A stretch of 32,515 bases of DNA from an uncultured Clostridia bacterium (GTDB lineage Bacteria; Bacillota; Clostridia; TANB77; CAG-508). Each line of letters begins with the position of its first letter. Positions within the stretch are counted from its first letter, which is position 1. Shown here in pieces: positions 18,101 to 27,475 of this stretch. A program made the translations under genes and the position numbers. The stretch lies in NCBI GenBank assembly GCA_944392515.1, contig CALXWV010000013.1:1-32515 (forward strand). The letters are read 5' to 3'. The notes under the pieces were generated by a model. The model was not told the DNA's origin. It made no database searches and was given only the letters and a program-made list of their open reading frames with translations.

Positions 18101-21100
18101 TGTTAAACTTCCTGCTTGTATCCATAAATAGTATGTTCCTGTGTAATTACCTAGTGAAACATTAAAGTTTAATGATTTTGTTCCTGCTGTATTAGTTCCT
18201 GTTAATGTTGTATAACTTGATGGTGCTGTTGTACTTGAAGTACTCCATGCATATTTTAAACTTTGATTTGCTTTAAATCCTGCAATATTACTATCATAGT
18301 TTACATCAGTTGCTGTTATCTTAACCTGTTTATTTTGTGATGGTGTTTCATCCACATTAGGCTCTGCAGTTATATTTGGTTTTTGTGTATCAATATTTGA
18401 TATATCTGCAGATGCTTGAGCTCCTGCATTTCCTATTGAGTCCTCTAACCAAGCATAAATAATTGCATTTTGCGATACTGTAAATGGTATAGAATATTGT
18501 TTTTCCTCACCATTTGCACCTATTTTATATAAAATATGAAAATCTTTAGTATTACCTGAATTATTTGTTATTGTTACTGTTACTGGTGCATTTGTCCAAC
18601 TTTGTGGTTGTTGACTAATATTTATTGCAGCTGTTCCTCCTGGTACAGTTCCTGTATTTATTTGCTCTGTTGTTTTTGTTGTTGCATTTCCTGAACCATC
18701 TGTAACTGTTACTGTTATTGTATAAGCTGTACTTGATGGTAAATTACCAAATGTATGTGATGCACCATCTGTTACAGTCTGTGTATAACTTCCTCCAACC
18801 TGTTTTATTGTATAACTATATGATGCTATTCCTGAATAGTCATCTGTTGCTGACACATTTACAGTTATTGAATTTGTTGTTCCTGTATGCGTTAGCGATA
18901 CTGTTGGTGGTGTATTATCTACTAAATATGGTCCTGCTCCAGCTATTAATTCATTTCCCGGTGTATCATAAGCTAATATCCACAAATATCTATTTCCTGA
19001 ACCTGTATTTATTGTTATATTTCCGTTATTACTAAATGAGTTGGTTATACTTGATGCTGCTGGTTTTGAATTTGTAGTCGTCCATACGTATTTTAAAGAA
19101 TTTGCATTTAAGTTTGTATCTGTTACTGATACCTTTACTGTTTGTGATTTTGCAGGTTTTGTATTTTGCGTTGGTGTAAATGTTACTTTTGGAATTGTAT
19201 TATCAAAATTAAATGTATTATCTGTTCTCTTTATTGTTGTATTTTCTGCTGTATCTTTTGCAATTACCCATAAGTAAAAATTTCCATTTAAAGAACTATT
19301 TTGTACATTTCCTCCATTTGTGTAAGTGTCACTTACTGAATTAAATGAACTTTCTGTTATACCTGTAGCTGATGTACTCCAAATATATTTTAGTGTGCTA
19401 TTGTCAATACTTGAATATCCGTCATTTGCTATGTTAACTGTTGTTGAATGTGATTTTTGTGGTGTAGAATTTCCATTTGTGCCAAAGGTTATTGTAGGCG
19501 CTGTATTATCAAATTTAAATACATTTGAGCATTTTATTGCTGAGTTACCTAAACTATCTTCTACATATACCCATAAATACCAATCTCCTGAACCTGAATT
19601 TTTAGTTAAAGTTTCGTCGTTTGTAAATGCTCCTGTAAAATCTCCTTTTGCAGGCTCTTTAGTATTTTGTTGTTGCCATACATATCTTCTAACAGTTGCA
19701 TCTCCTGCATTTACAGCAACATTATGAACCTTTGTATAACTATTATCTCCATTTGGTGTAAATGTAATACTTGGTGCCTGATTATCTAAAGTATATGGTC
19801 CAAAATGTGCTACAGCATTTGTATTACCTGCTCTATCTGAAATGCATCCTGCTTGAACCCACAAATAATAGTCTCCTGTGTAATTTGGTGTAGTTACTTC
19901 AAAAGTTGCTTTAGTCGCTCCTAGTGTATTTGTACTAGTTGCTGTTAAATCAAATGATGGTGCTTCAGTACTTGATGTTGACCAAGCATATTTAATTGTT
20001 CTTCCTGCTAAAAATCCTGATATATTACTATCATTATTAGAATCCTGTGCAGTTACCACAATTTTTTTGGTTTGTGAAGCAGTTTTATCTGAAGTAGGTT
20101 CTGCAGACAATGTTGGTGCAACTTTATCTATTTTAGTTATATCAATTGACATTTCTCCACCAATGTTACCTGATGCATCTAGTGGTCTTACTTGTACTGT
20201 TTGATTTGAAGAAATTTCTATTGCACTTTCATATTCTTTCCAATCATTTCCTGGTAGTTTATATTCTATTTTGTAACCTTCATACCCCTGTGCTATGCTT
20301 AAAGATAAATGTACATTTTGATTTGTCCAATCACTTGGAGTAATTTCATATTCTATTACACTTTCTCCAGCTGCAACTGATCCTGTTATTATTGTTATAT
20401 CTTTTGTTGTAGTATTTTGTGCATTATCTTTTACTTCTACTCTTATTGTATATTCAATACCAGCTTTCAAATTTGTGAATGTAATTTGTTTTCCTTCTAT
20501 GCTAATATTCTTTGCTTCTGTAAATTGTCCACCTTTTTCTTTTATATAATACTTATATGATGAATTATTTACTCCTGAATGTGCATCTGAAGCATTAGCC
20601 TCTATTTTTATTGTATTTGATGCAATTACTGGAGATACTGGTACTGAAGTTAATTGTAAAGTAGGTGCTGTATTATCTATATAAAATGGATTTGTTGTTC
20701 CAATTATATTAGAGTTTCCTGCATTATCTTCAACATATACCCATAAATACCAATCATTTCCTGTGACACCACTTGGACTTGGAATTGAACTTCCTTTTGT
20801 AAAGGTTGTACCTGTTGTAAGTATTGAATCTGGTTTAGTTTTTCCTTGAGTCCATTGATATTTTAGTTTACTTCCATTTACATCTGAGTTTGCATCTGTT
20901 GGGTTTACTGATACTGTATAATTTTTATTCCATGAACTTGTATTTCCATCTGGATTAAATGTTGCTGTAGGTACAGTATTATCTAAATTAAATGGTCCTA
21001 TATCTTTTTTTGAAGTATTGCCTAATACATCTTCAGCATAAATCCATAAATGCCAATTATCTCCTGTCTCTCCAGATGGAGAAGAAATTTCTTCTCCACT

Positions 21101-22936
21101 AGAGAATGTTGTACCATTTTTTAATGTATCTTCTGTTGGAACACTATCTCCATTTATCCAAACATATTTTGGCATATCTTCTTTTAATCCTGAATTTGGA
21201 TCTGCTACATTTACTTGTACTGTATGAGATTGTTTTGGAGTTGTATAATCTCCTTCTTCAAATGTTATATCTGGTCCTGCATTATCTATATAATATGGTC
21301 CAGCTTTTATTTCATCAACATTTCCAAATTCATCCTCTATTTTAATCCATAAATAGTAGTCATCTCCTGTTGCATCATCTGGACTTGGAATTTTATCTCC
21401 TGGGTTTATTTCTGTTCCATTGTTATCAAAGTCTGGTTTAGTATCTTCTCCTTTTACCCATTGATATTCAAGATTTGTTATTTCATCTTCGTCCCCATCT
21501 GGATAATTTAGAGTTATATCATAATGTTTATTATATTCAGTACTCTCGCTTGGTCCAAATTCTACTTTTGGAACTTCGTTATCAAAGTAGTATGGTCCAA
21601 AGAATCTTTCATCACTAGTATTTTGTGCTTTATCTTGTATTCCTTGTACATATAGATAATATGTTCCTGTTATATCTTTTCCATTTACTTTGAAACTAAT
21701 ATTATTTGCTTTATCATCATTTGTTCCAGAAATTGTTTGTAAATCTTTTGGTGCTTCAGTATTAGATTGTGTCCATGCATAATGTAAACTTTGATCTTTA
21801 TTAAATCCTGCTGATCCATATTCAACTATTGTTACTGTTACATCTCTTTGTTTTACTTTATTTGTATCTGTTTCAGGTGTTGCAGAAGCTACTGGTTTTT
21901 CTCTATCTATATTGGTTACATCTGCATATACTTCATTACTATTTGCTACTGTATCAGTTACTCTTGCATAAACTCTTCCATTATCTGTCATCTCTATTGG
22001 GCCTTCATATTTTTGCCAATTATCTGTTCCATTAATACTATATTCTATATATAGGTGTTCATCTAAGTTTGGTGCACTTATTGATACATTAACATTTCCA
22101 TTTGTTGGTCCTGCTGGATCTAACTCAAATAATAAATTGTCTCCAACTACAAGTGTAGGCATATCTACTAAGCTTCCTGTTTTTCCAGTTGTTGTTGCAC
22201 TTCCTTGATTTCCTGCTAAATCTGTTGTTGAAACTCTAAAATCATATAATGTGTAAGCTTTTAAATTAGAGAAATCATATTCTCCTGTGGTATTATGTCC
22301 TACTGGCTCATAGTAATTCTCGGTATGTTCCTTAATGTAATAATTATATGTTGGTGGTTCAGGCATACCCATTTCATTATCATGAGATGTTGCTTTTACA
22401 GTTATTATTTTGCCCTTCAAAGTTGTTTCTGTTATTGTAACTTCTGGTCCATTTGTATCTTCAACTATCTGACTTACTGTGGGACTTACCTCATTATTTT
22501 TGAAATATCTTGCATAAATAGTTTCCCCGTTGTCCACATTAATTTGTTCGTTATATTCTTGCCATGTGCCCAATTTTCCAATTCTATATTGGGTAGAATA
22601 TGCTGGATTTGTAGATATTTGTACTATTCCTCCTGTACTATTCCAACCAGCAATAGTTATACTTGGCTTATTTTTTATTGTTTCATCATAATCAAAATCA
22701 TCTTCGCCACTTGGGCTATCTTCATTTAATATTTCATTGAAATCATCAACAAAAGTATTTAATCCTTGTCCTTCTTGCTGACTAGCATTTCTATATTGAT
22801 CAACTGTATTTCCTGTTAATCCTACGATACCATTATCTCCTATACTCATTCGTAGTGCTATCCCTGCTAAAATAAGCATTACTATTATAGTTATTGCTAA
22901 AGTTAATAATGTTATTCCTGACTCACTTTTTTTCAT
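12119..22936 (-). CDS. Giant pilin-like surface adhesin with Ig/Fn3 repeats and C-terminal lectin-fold DGR target domain
   Basis: This 3605-residue protein is predicted to sit on the cell surface. Residues 1-28 form a class III (prepilin) signal: KKSESG, then ITLLTLAITIIVMLILAG. The usual Glu at +5 is absent. Residues about 130-2985 hold about 30 modules of about 98 residues, recognised by DNTAPT-like joints and YYLWV-x-x-EDNAGN strands, interleaved with Fn3-like and Big-type modules. Two blocks, 453-1630 and 1631-2806, are tandem copies. After a Pro/Asp-rich linker (about 2990-3040) comes a formylglycine-generating-enzyme-like domain (EFVWIPVG, MGGNVYEWTTERY, RGGFYG, VGFRVALF; about 3045-3300) with no Cys, so not catalytic. 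A second lectin-like, DUF6273-like domain follows (about 3305-3605), ending in a predicted variable region (3532-3581). No LPxTG motif is seen. GGAGGAG before the ATG and a strong promoter support the start. Confidence 0.93.
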   Translation of the reverse strand: MKKSESGITLLTLAITIIVMLILAGIALRMSIGDNGIVGLTGNTVDQYRNASQQEGQGLNTFVDDFNEILNEDSPSGEDDFDYDETIKNKPSITIAGWNSTGGIVQISTNPAYSTQYRIGKLGTWQEYNEQINVDNGETIYARYFKNNEVSPTVSQIVEDTNGPEVTITETTLKGKIITVKATSHDNEMGMPEPPTYNYYIKEHTENYYEPVGHNTTGEYDFSNLKAYTLYDFRVSTTDLAGNQGSATTTGKTGSLVDMPTLVVGDNLLFELDPAGPTNGNVNVSISAPNLDEHLYIEYSINGTDNWQKYEGPIEMTDNGRVYARVTDTVANSNEVYADVTNIDREKPVASATPETDTNKVKQRDVTVTIVEYGSAGFNKDQSLHYAWTQSNTEAPKDLQTISGTNDDKANNISFKVNGKDITGTYYLYVQGIQDKAQNTSDERFFGPYYFDNEVPKVEFGPSESTEYNKHYDITLNYPDGDEDEITNLEYQWVKGEDTKPDFDNNGTEINPGDKIPSPDDATGDDYYLWIKIEDEFGNVDEIKAGPYYIDNAGPDITFEEGDYTTPKQSHTVQVNVADPNSGLKEDMPKYVWINGDSVPTEDTLKNGTTFSSGEEISSPSGETGDNWHLWIYAEDVLGNTSKKDIGPFNLDNTVPTATFNPDGNTSSWNKNYTVSVNPTDANSDVNGSKLKYQWTQGKTKPDSILTTGTTFTKGSSIPSPSGVTGNDWYLWVYVEDNAGNSNIIGTTNPFYIDNTAPTLQLTSVPVSPVIASNTIKIEANASDAHSGVNNSSYKYYIKEKGGQFTEAKNISIEGKQITFTNLKAGIEYTIRVEVKDNAQNTTTKDITIITGSVAAGESVIEYEITPSDWTNQNVHLSLSIAQGYEGYKIEYKLPGNDWKEYESAIEISSNQTVQVRPLDASGNIGGEMSIDITKIDKVAPTLSAEPTSDKTASQTKKIVVTAQDSNNDSNISGFLAGRTIKYAWSTSSTEAPSFDLTATSTNTLGATKATFEVTTPNYTGDYYLWVQAGCISDRAGNTNAVAHFGPYTLDNQAPSITFTPNGDNSYTKVHNVAVNAGDATVRRYVWQQQNTKEPAKGDFTGAFTNDETLTKNSGSGDWYLWVYVEDSLGNSAIKCSNVFKFDNTAPTITFGTNGNSTPQKSHSTTVNIANDGYSSIDNSTLKYIWSTSATGITESSFNSVSDTYTNGGNVQNSSLNGNFYLWVIAKDTAENTTIKRTDNTFNFDNTIPKVTFTPTQNTKPAKSQTVKVSVTDTNLNANSLKYVWTTTNSKPAASSITNSFSNNGNITINTGSGNRYLWILAYDTPGNELIAGAGPYLVDNTPPTVSLTHTGTTNSITVNVSATDDYSGIASYSYTIKQVGGSYTQTVTDGASHTFGNLPSSTAYTITVTVTDGSGNATTKTTEQINTGTVPGGTAAINISQQPQSWTNAPVTVTITNNSGNTKDFHILYKIGANGEEKQYSIPFTVSQNAIIYAWLEDSIGNAGAQASADISNIDTQKPNITAEPNVDETPSQNKQVKITATDVNYDSNIAGFKANQSLKYAWSTSSTTAPSSYTTLTGTNTAGTKSLNFNVSLGNYTGTYYLWIQAGSLTDQAGNTSNAMKFGPYVLINEVPKITFSPNGSTTYQKHYDITLTYPDGNQDEITNLKYQWVKGSSTQPDLDNNGTKISTGDKIPSPDNVTGNDYYLWLKVEDKYGNSDEIKVGPYYLDNEGPKITYTQGDYTTAKKSHTVTVNAADANSGMQTGMPKYVWINGDSTPTNDTLKNGTTFTSGSAINTPAGATGNNYHLWIYAEDKLGNYTTQNIGPFNLDNTAPTVTFNPDGNTKSWSKSYSVTVNVTDNNSNVNTSKLKYQWTQSKTKPDTITTAGRAFTNGGAIASPSGVTGNNWYLWVYVEDNAGNSNIIGTTNPFYIDNTAPSLSLSLESLNTTVASNTIGIIATASDSQSGVNGSSYTYYIKKGTGSYGNAVKDGSTHRFTGLTAKTQYTIKVEVTDNVGNKTSKELTVTTGSVAQGATVLSYNLNPNSWTKGNVVLTLRLNSGYSGYSIEYKDGASGTWQSYTIGGSGITVTTNKTIYARPKDSAGNAGSEIIINITNIDRGAPTLSAQPSTEATATQTKTITVTATDTNFDSNISGFTAGKTIKYGWTTSSTTAPTYNLTATSTNTAGAKTATFSITTPKYTGNYYLWIQGGSISDRAGNTNAVAHFGPYTLDNQAPSITFSPNGNSTYAKSQSVTVNAGDATVRKYVWTQSTSQPANSAFTGTFTNGGTITKNSGSGDWYLWVYVEDSLGNSSYKCSGVFKLDNTAPTITFGTNGNTTPKKVQSTTVNIADDGYSSINTSSLKYLWSTSSSGITESSFGSASTYTNGGSVSNSTLNGNYYLWVIAKDSAGNTTIKKTDNVFNFDNTIPTVTFTPNKNTTAAKSQTVKVSVSDTNLNASSLKYVWTTTNSKPAASSITTSFTNNGNITINSGSGNRYLWILAYDKASNELISGAGPYLVDNTPPTVSLSHTGTTSSIKVTTTATDVHSGIASYSYTINQVGGTYTATATDGASHTFSGLKQGTKYTVTVTVKDGAGNTTTKTTEQITTGSIPAGTAAINISLSPSSWTKGPVTVTITNSQSASNLHIEYRVGTSGSYTRYSKAFTVSQNTTIYAKIVDDAGNEGSVATANIAYIDNKAPTISASPASDSTYAKTKSVKITATDTNYDSNIAGFKVNQSLKYAWSTSSATAPTSFSTLTGTNTAGTKSISYTVSGSSYTGTYYLWIQAGCLSDQAGNTSAVTHFGPYYFDNTVPTLNGSITATSTSKSISVTVPGIKDGQGTVSSPKYIYYIKKSSATTYTQDGKETSSTTHTFNNLDDNTTYNIKVTFKDNAGNVGQATVNKQTVLVPTLNSSNTTFKLSNTKWTNKPITVTISTTVSGYTLQYSTNGSSYQKYTGPITVSSNLTVYARLWDERNTTENVGTATSKAITNVDPNLSDLGVIVKNGDPVPEDTPTTDKNKNPITIPKGFTPEQDPNSGDPYEPTVDNGVVVKDGSGNEFVWIPVGTINTSSGTKTINYNRYVYSGWVNGGTDSDTNSMKIKTSSSSSEYFAESLNQSEKTSAVNNHGFYLGRYEAGVSSGVRTESSGTSAKVEIKQGKDVYNYVTQSEARSLAENMATVEGYSGTTNLPSSYAWDTALKFLEQTGNSSYLTNSSQGNYYNTQYGGKTQTNASALIETGRTTAVKHLYDMGGNVYEWTTERYSNPEATKVSRGGFYGFLSTDEPVIGRFSSSNTADQAVGFRVALFLGTVNKKAPEYIDELQVGDYVAYTPGSETKSSYPLKASESGSSTDQTISKVDSLSWRVLSINDDGTVDLISSALASTKTFEFKGALGYNNGVYLLNDIADELYSNDSLGATARSLTIEDVEKGMNEAGLEYVHSYEGTVAYGETKTFTGSYAYYPNLYAQENGSGINTTTTKTDGIGQSDSYYTSPTTETYSQASTEGLTVTQTYYIRSMNNSYYKNSTFHNLIHGVSGYQWLASRCVDTGSSNATFGLRGVGSMSYLLGSSLFDSRSYASNNYGYLRPVVSLKSNIKLGSGDGSRSSPYQIAD
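12190..12346 (-). other. Predicted variable region (VR) of a diversity-generating retroelement
   Basis: This stretch codes for residues about 3532-3581 of the giant protein. It begins with WLASR, passes FGLR and SLF, and ends LRPVVSL, the frame of C-type-lectin VRs in gut Firmicutes. By hand count 96 of 180 bases in 12181-12360 are G or C, against roughly a third around it. Codons such as TCG, CGC, GCG, CTC and CCC cluster here and are rare elsewhere in the gene. Codons at the predicted variable positions nearly all end in C or T (GAT, GGC, AGT, TAC, AGC, AAC, TAT), as expected if an AAY-rich template was copied with adenine errors. No template repeat or reverse transcriptase is in the window. 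Confidence 0.8.
14519..18046 (-). repeat. Super-repeat copy 2 in the giant gene
   Basis: This block codes for residues 1631-2806 (1176 residues, about 12 modules). It begins at NEVPKITF and matches copy 1 module for module in the same order. It is more uniform and Ser/Thr-rich than copy 1. Shared near-identical stretches include EDNAGNSNIIGTTNPFYIDN. Confidence 0.85.
18047..21580 (-). repeat. Super-repeat copy 1 in the giant gene
   Basis: This block codes for residues 453-1630 (1178 residues) and begins at NEVPKVEF. Module joints run NEVP, NAGP, NTVP, NTAP, then Fn3-like and Big-type modules, then NQAP, NTAP, NTIP and NTPP, and Fn3/Big again; copy 2 follows the same order. It is more diverged and acidic than copy 2. 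Residues about 180-452 upstream look like the tail of a third, older copy. Confidence 0.85.
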
Positions 22937-22973
22937 AATTCTCCTCCATTTTCTTTGTTAGCCTTTCCCGATT

Positions 22974-23002
22974 ATTATATATAACAAAACGACATATTTC
23001 AA
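22974..23002 (-). promoter_or_regulatory. SigA-type promoter of the giant gene
   Basis: The -35 box is TTGAAA (23002-22997) and the -10 box TATAAT (22979-22974), 17 bases apart on the minus strand. The start codon lies about 38 bases downstream of the -10, with GGAGGAG between. Confidence 0.8.
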
Positions 23003-23021
23003 GATTTTTCTAATAATTAAT

Positions 23022-23050
23022 TATTACAGTTTTATTACATTTGTATTACA
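23022..23050 (-). promoter_or_regulatory. Three TGTAATA direct repeats at exact 11-bp spacing
   Basis: The plus strand has TATTACA at 23022, 23033 and 23044. They lie 20-48 bp upstream of the -35 box of the giant gene, all on one face of the helix. The arrangement suits an activator or a cooperative binding protein. The protein is unknown, and AT-rich background weakens the call. Confidence 0.5.
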
Positions 23051-23154
23051 TTTATGTTTTACCGCTATATTATGGATTTTTTAGCATTTTTTTAATATTT
23101 ATGTAACCAAGAAAATGCTTTTTATGTAAATTTTAAGTAAGTAAAAAGACTTAA

Positions 23155-23193
23155 TAAAATTTTCTCCATCTTATTAAGTCTTTATACATATTT
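23155..23193 (-). terminator. Rho-independent terminator of groEL
   Basis: AAAGACTTAATAA and TTATTAAGTCTTT form a perfect 13-bp stem with a 13-base loop. On the minus strand it is followed by TTTTTAC. It lies just after the groEL stop and separates groESL from the giant gene's own promoter. Confidence 0.9.
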
Positions 23194-23207
23194 TGGAAAT
23201 TTATTTA

Positions 23208-24920
<1,713 letters not shown>

Positions 24921-24934
24921 GAAAAATTTATTTT

Positions 24935-25258
<324 letters not shown>

Positions 25259-25298
25259 TTATGGTACAATATGCTTATTTTGTGCTTTGTAAGAAGTA

Positions 25299-25327
25299 AA
25301 TGTTCATACATAAAATATGTGAACATT
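25299..25327 (-). other. Hairpin in the groES 5' leader
   Basis: AATGTTCA and TGAACATT pair, and CATA/TATG extends the stem past a two-base bulge. It lies between the CIRCE element and the groES start, so it would form near the 5' end of the mRNA. It may stabilise the message; there is no T run for termination. Confidence 0.4.
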
Positions 25328-25336
25328 TTGTTTTTT

Positions 25337-25363
25337 TTAGCACTCTTTCTTAATGACTGCTAA
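25337..25363 (-). promoter_or_regulatory. CIRCE operator (HrcA binding site)
   Basis: TTAGCACTC, 9 bases, GACTGCTAA matches the CIRCE consensus TTAGCACTC-N9-GAGTGCTAA with a single mismatch. It begins right after the -10 box and covers the start of transcription. HrcA bound here represses groESL until heat or folding stress draws off the GroEL that HrcA needs. Confidence 0.95.
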
Positions 25364-25364
25364 T

Positions 25365-25393
25365 ACTTTATATCTTTTTTTAGCAATTGTCAA
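25365..25393 (-). promoter_or_regulatory. groESL promoter
   Basis: The -35 box is a perfect TTGACA (25393-25388). With a 17-base spacer the -10 is TAAAGT (25370-25365); TATAAA two bases upstream is an alternative. It is flanked by the CIRCE operator and overlapped by the CIRCE-like repeat at 25380-25406. Confidence 0.8.
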
Positions 25394-25406
25394 TAGAGAT
25401 TGCTAA
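25380..25406 (-). promoter_or_regulatory. CIRCE-like inverted repeat over the groESL -35 box
   Basis: TTAGCAAT and ATTGCTAA are perfect 8-base arms 11 bases apart. The total of 27 bp equals CIRCE, and the outer six bases of each arm (TTAGCA/TGCTAA) are identical to it. Its centre is 43 bp, about four helical turns, from the centre of the true CIRCE. It may be a weaker second HrcA site; this is inference. Confidence 0.6.
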
Positions 25407-25469
25407 TTTTCACAAAATATTCACAATTTATTTTTTTACCTTTTTATTTCGCAATACTTACTATTAAAG

Positions 25470-25495
25470 ACGCATCAAATAATCTTTTGATACGC
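25470..25495 (-). terminator. Terminator of pyrG
   Basis: GCGTATCAAA and TTTGATGCGT pair over 10 bp with two G-T pairs and a 6-base loop, followed by CTTT. It lies 16 bases after the pyrG stop. The T run is short. Confidence 0.65.
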
Positions 25496-25511
25496 CTTTG
25501 TTTAATTATAT

Positions 25512-27101
25512 TTATTTTATACTTTTGGCAACTAATTCTACAAATAGTGGATGTGGTTTATTAGGTCTTGATTTAAACTCAGGATGGAATTGACATCCTA
25601 CAAAATATGGATGATTTTCTAGTTCTACTATTTCTACTAAATTGCCATCTGGTGACAATCCTGCTATTTTTAGCCCTGCTTTTTCCATCTTTTCTCTATA
25701 ATCATTATTGTATTCAAATCTATGTCTGTGTCTTTCTTCTATTACATCTTGCTTATATAGTTTTTTTACTTTACTATTTTCTACTAATTTGCAAGGATAT
25801 GCACCAAGTCTCATTGTGCCACCTTTTTTATATATTTTCTTTTGTTCTTCCATTATATGTATTACTGGGTTTTTAGCATCTTTTTCAAATTCTTCTGAAT
25901 TTACATCATCTAATTTTAGTACATCTTTTGCAAATTCTATAACTGCCATTTGCATTCCTAGGCATATTCCTAAAAATGGTATCTTATTTTCTCTTGCATA
26001 TTTAATAGCTTCAATCATACCATTTATACCTCTATCTCCAAAGCCTCCTGGTACAATTATTCCATTATATTTATTTAAAATTTCTTTTACATTAGAAGAA
26101 TTTATTTTTTCACTATCAACTAATTCAACATTTGTTTTTACATTATTTTCATATCCTGCATGTTTTACACTTTCTATAACTGATAAATATGAATCTTCTA
26201 GTTTTGTATACTTGCCTACTATTGCAATATTCACTGTTTTATCTTTTACACTTTTAATTTTTTCTATTAATTTTTCCCATTCTTCATTTTTAGCTTCTTT
26301 ATTTTTTAGATTAAGCTTTTTGCAAACAGCTGCAGCTAGTCCTTCTTTTTCAAGCATTAAAGGAAGTTCGTATAAATTATCTACTGTTTTATTTTCTATA
26401 ACATTTTCTTTTTTTACATTGCAAAATAAAGCAATTTTTTCTTTCATTTTCTCAGGAATTGTCTCATCTGCTCTACACACTAAAATATCTGGCATTATCC
26501 CTAAAGATTGAAGTTCTTTTACAGAGTGCTGAGTTGGTTTTGATTTAAGTTCATTTGAGCCAGATATATATGGAAGTAAGGTTACATGGATAAATACTGT
26601 GTCTACCTCTTTTTGCTCTATTCCTATTTGTCTTATTGCTTCTAACATTGGCTGACTTTCTATATCTCCAACAGTTCCTCCAATTTCAGTAATAACTATA
26701 TCTACTCCTTGCTTTTTGAAATTATATATTTTTTCTTTTATAGCGTCAGTAATATGAGGAATTACTTGTACTGTTTTTCCTAAGTAATCTCCTCTTCTTT
26801 CTTTTTCAATTACTTCTAAATATATTTTTCCACTGGTAATACTTGAATTACCTGTTAAATTTTCATCTGTAAATCTTTCGTAATGTCCTAAATCTAAATC
26901 TGTTTCAGCACCATCTTCTGTTACAAATACTTCGCCATGTTCATATGGGCTCATTGTTCCTGGGTCTACATTTATATATGGATCTAGCTTTTGATTAGCT
27001 ACTTTATATCCTCTATTTTTTAAAAGTCTGCCTAATGACGCTGCTGTCATTCCCTTTCCTAAACCTGATACTACTCCTCCTGTTATAAATATAAATTTCA
27101 T
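25512..27101 (-). CDS. pyrG: CTP synthase
   Basis: The enzyme makes CTP from UTP, ATP and glutamine. It has 529 residues, close to the family's about 535. The N-terminal synthetase has [19 protein letters not shown] (ATP loop), [20 protein letters not shown] and DLGHYERF. The C-terminal class I glutamine amidotransferase has PGGFGDRG (about 350), the nucleophile Cys in FLGICLGMQ (about 377), and HPEFKSRP (about 509). An AAGGAAG ribosome binding site lies 9 bases before the ATG. It stands alone between two terminators, with its own leader in 27102-27210. I see no CTP-sensing attenuator hairpin between leader and gene. Confidence 0.98.
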   Translation of the reverse strand: MKFIFITGGVVSGLGKGMTAASLGRLLKNRGYKVANQKLDPYINVDPGTMSPYEHGEVFVTEDGAETDLDLGHYERFTDENLTGNSSITSGKIYLEVIEKERRGDYLGKTVQVIPHITDAIKEKIYNFKKQGVDIVITEIGGTVGDIESQPMLEAIRQIGIEQKEVDTVFIHVTLLPYISGSNELKSKPTQHSVKELQSLGIMPDILVCRADETIPEKMKEKIALFCNVKKENVIENKTVDNLYELPLMLEKEGLAAAVCKKLNLKNKEAKNEEWEKLIEKIKSVKDKTVNIAIVGKYTKLEDSYLSVIESVKHAGYENNVKTNVELVDSEKINSSNVKEILNKYNGIIVPGGFGDRGINGMIEAIKYARENKIPFLGICLGMQMAVIEFAKDVLKLDDVNSEEFEKDAKNPVIHIMEEQKKIYKKGGTMRLGAYPCKLVENSKVKKLYKQDVIEERHRHRFEYNNDYREKMEKAGLKIAGLSPDGNLVEIVELENHPYFVGCQFHPEFKSRPNKPHPLFVELVAKSIK

Positions 27102-27171
27102 ATTTTGCTACTTCCTTTCCTGCCCACGCTTAAAGGCATATTGTTTCTTTTCGGTGCAATAAAAAATAGAG

Positions 27172-27199
27172 AATATATTTTGTAATAATTTACTCTAAA
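27172..27199 (-). promoter_or_regulatory. Candidate pyrG promoter
   Basis: TTTAGA (27199-27194) and TATATT (27177-27172) are 16 bases apart on the minus strand, just after the dnaE terminator. Both boxes are imperfect, so this is only the best match in the available 100 bases. Confidence 0.35.
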
Positions 27200-27209
27200 A
27201 AAATGAAAA

Positions 27210-27245
27210 AGATAGGTAAAAAAAGCGTTTTTTTTTTACCTATCT
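27210..27245 (-). terminator. Terminator of dnaE
   Basis: AGATAGGTAAAAAAA and TTTTTTTACCTATCT form a long stem with a short loop around CGC, flanked by T runs on both strands. It lies about 230 bases after the dnaE stop. The stretch between (27246-27475) is AT-rich with no frame, RNA gene or repeat that I can support. Confidence 0.85.
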
Positions 27246-27475
27246 TTAACAATTAATGTGTTTAAATCTTTTTAAGAATAAACGACATCAATATCGTACC
27301 AATATTTTTATATCACTAATTATTTTTTTATGCAATAGTTTTTTGAAAAATAATAATTATTTTTTTGTTTAATTTTTGTTGAATCTTAAATGAAATTTCC
27401 GGTTATTTTTTCTTTTAACTTCTATAAGTTTTATTAAATCTACGAAAGACTTGTCTTAAAATTTTTCGTTAATAA

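Noticed and set aside
19326..19727. Plus-strand coding frames inside the giant gene and other large genes
   Set aside because: They mirror the repeated, low-complexity minus-strand frames, have no plausible ribosome binding sites and resemble no known proteins.
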